Source of the DNA: Candidatus Kaiserbacteria bacterium RIFCSPHIGHO2_02_FULL_54_11b | GTDB taxonomy: Bacteria > Patescibacteriota > Minisyncoccia > Phycocordibacterales > UBA2100 | Direction of reading: 5' to 3' | NCBI GenBank assembly: GCA_001781275.1 | Contig: MFLH01000029.1 | Coordinates: forward strand, 1-5,921 | DNA length: 5,921 nt | Part shown: positions 5,291 to 5,921 of the stretch, piece after piece | Layout of the letters: each line of letters begins with the position of its first letter | Numbering within the stretch: the stretch's first letter is position 1 | Made by a program: the position numbers and the translations under genes | Notes under the pieces: model-generated | Databases searched by the model: none | Told to the model about the DNA's origin: nothing | What the model saw: the letters and a program-made list of their open reading frames with translations, nothing else

Positions 5291-5921
5291 ATCTCTGACG
5301 GTATTCCTCCCACGACTTCGCTTTCAATCCATTACCTTTTTGTTCGGCCAATGCCGTTACGAACGCCTCTGCCAGCTGGCGGTTGGTGATGAGGGGAATG
5401 TTCATGTCTATCGCTTTGCGGCGGATGGTGAAGCCATCGGTGTTCTCGCGTTCGTAGGCACGGGTCGGAATGTTGACGATAAGGTCCACTTTTCCTTCTT
5501 CGATAAGGGAAAGGACACTCGGCTCTTTCCTGGATTTTATCTTCCAGACCTTCTCGCAGGGGATGTTGCAATTTTTCAGGAAGTCGGCGGTGTTCTCTGT
5601 CGCGAAAATGGTAAAGCCCATGCCAACAAGCGTTTCGATGGAAGGAAGGAGTTTCAACTTACTTTCTTCGCCACCTATCGAGACGAGGACGTTTTTCTTC
5701 GGCAAGCGGAATCCGGCGGCGAGCATCGATTTCAAAAGTGTTTCGCTGTACGAATCGCCGAAGCAAGCTACTTCGCCGGTGGAAGCCATCTCGACCGAGG
5801 ATCGTGGATCGGCACCTTTGATGCGCCCGTAGGAGAATTGCGGTGATTTGACGGCAAAGTACGTGGGTTTGTGATCTGGAAGGGGGGCGATTTTCTTTCC
5901 CAACATAGCGCGAGTCGCAAG
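5289..5921 (-). CDS. carB: Carbamoyl-phosphate synthase large subunit, C-terminal 210 residues (5' end outside window)
   Basis: CarB joins ammonia from glutamine, bicarbonate and ATP to make carbamoyl phosphate for pyrimidine and arginine synthesis. The frame is open to the window edge, so only the end of the second ATP-grasp half and the regulatory methylglyoxal-synthase-like domain are visible. Numbered from base 5921, the end of the synthetase domain reads ATRAMLGKK (2-10) and YFAVKSPQFS (21-30), then EMASTGEVACFG (44-55). The MGS-like domain runs from about 75 to the end, with ATENT (107-111), DLIVNIP (146-152) and TIRRKAID (165-172). The wording is much closer to remembered human CPS1 and CAD than to E. 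coli CarB, which reads EMRSTGEVMGVG and INTTSG in these places. The protein ends EEYRQR, near where CPS1 reads FHYRQ. It converges on uvrA. The small subunit and any pathway neighbours are outside the window. Confidence 0.93.
   Translation of the reverse strand, partial: LATRAMLGKKIAPLPDHKPTYFAVKSPQFSYGRIKGADPRSSVEMASTGEVACFGDSYSETLLKSMLAAGFRLPKKNVLVSIGGEESKLKLLPSIETLVGMGFTIFATENTADFLKNCNIPCEKVWKIKSRKEPSVLSLIEEGKVDLIVNIPTRAYERENTDGFTIRRKAIDMNIPLITNRQLAEAFVTALAEQKGNGLKAKSWEEYRQR

Noticed and set aside
5196..5846. 216-codon open frame on the plus strand opposite carB
   Set aside because: The minus strand encodes clear CarB sequence over the same bases; the plus-strand product has no family resemblance.

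Overview
The window is bacterial chromosomal DNA carrying core housekeeping genes. From left to right it holds the 3' part of uvrB (+), a complete murB (+), a small unrecognised gene (-), a complete uvrA (+), and the 3' end of a carbamoyl-phosphate synthase large-subunit gene, carB (-). Base composition is moderate, the genes are tightly packed, and isoleucine is often written ATA. Short palindromic repeats sit both between genes and inside one gene. The UvrA is compact. Together these features suggest a Patescibacteria (CPR), perhaps Parcubacteria-like, genome. That placement is an inference from general appearance, not from a marker gene or a search.

Layout. uvrB (2-1066) enters the window at its helicase motif II and runs through the UVR domain. 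murB starts two bases after the uvrB stop, so the two are probably co-transcribed and translationally coupled. A GC-rich hairpin directly after murB separates it from a convergent 104-residue gene on the minus strand (2026-2340). That gene and uvrA diverge from a 138-base intergenic region with two back-to-back extended -10 promoters whose elements overlap. The uvrA leader holds two hairpins, the second containing the ribosome binding site. uvrA (2479-5109) converges on carB (5289-5921) across a 179-base spacer rich in inverted repeats.

Function. UvrA and UvrB are the damage-recognition and damage-verification proteins of nucleotide excision repair. MurB makes UDP-N-acetylmuramate for peptidoglycan. 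CarB makes carbamoyl phosphate for pyrimidine and arginine synthesis. No new multi-gene system is visible. The most interesting points are (1) a double palindromic repeat inserted in frame inside uvrB, with repeat-encoded residues in the helicase; (2) a small dispersed repeat family sharing TACGAAGG, one member of which supplies the uvrA ribosome binding site; (3) a UvrA that lacks almost all of the insertion domain while keeping the UvrB-binding domain; (4) overlapping divergent promoters; and (5) a CarB C-terminus that resembles animal CPS1/CAD more than E. coli CarB.
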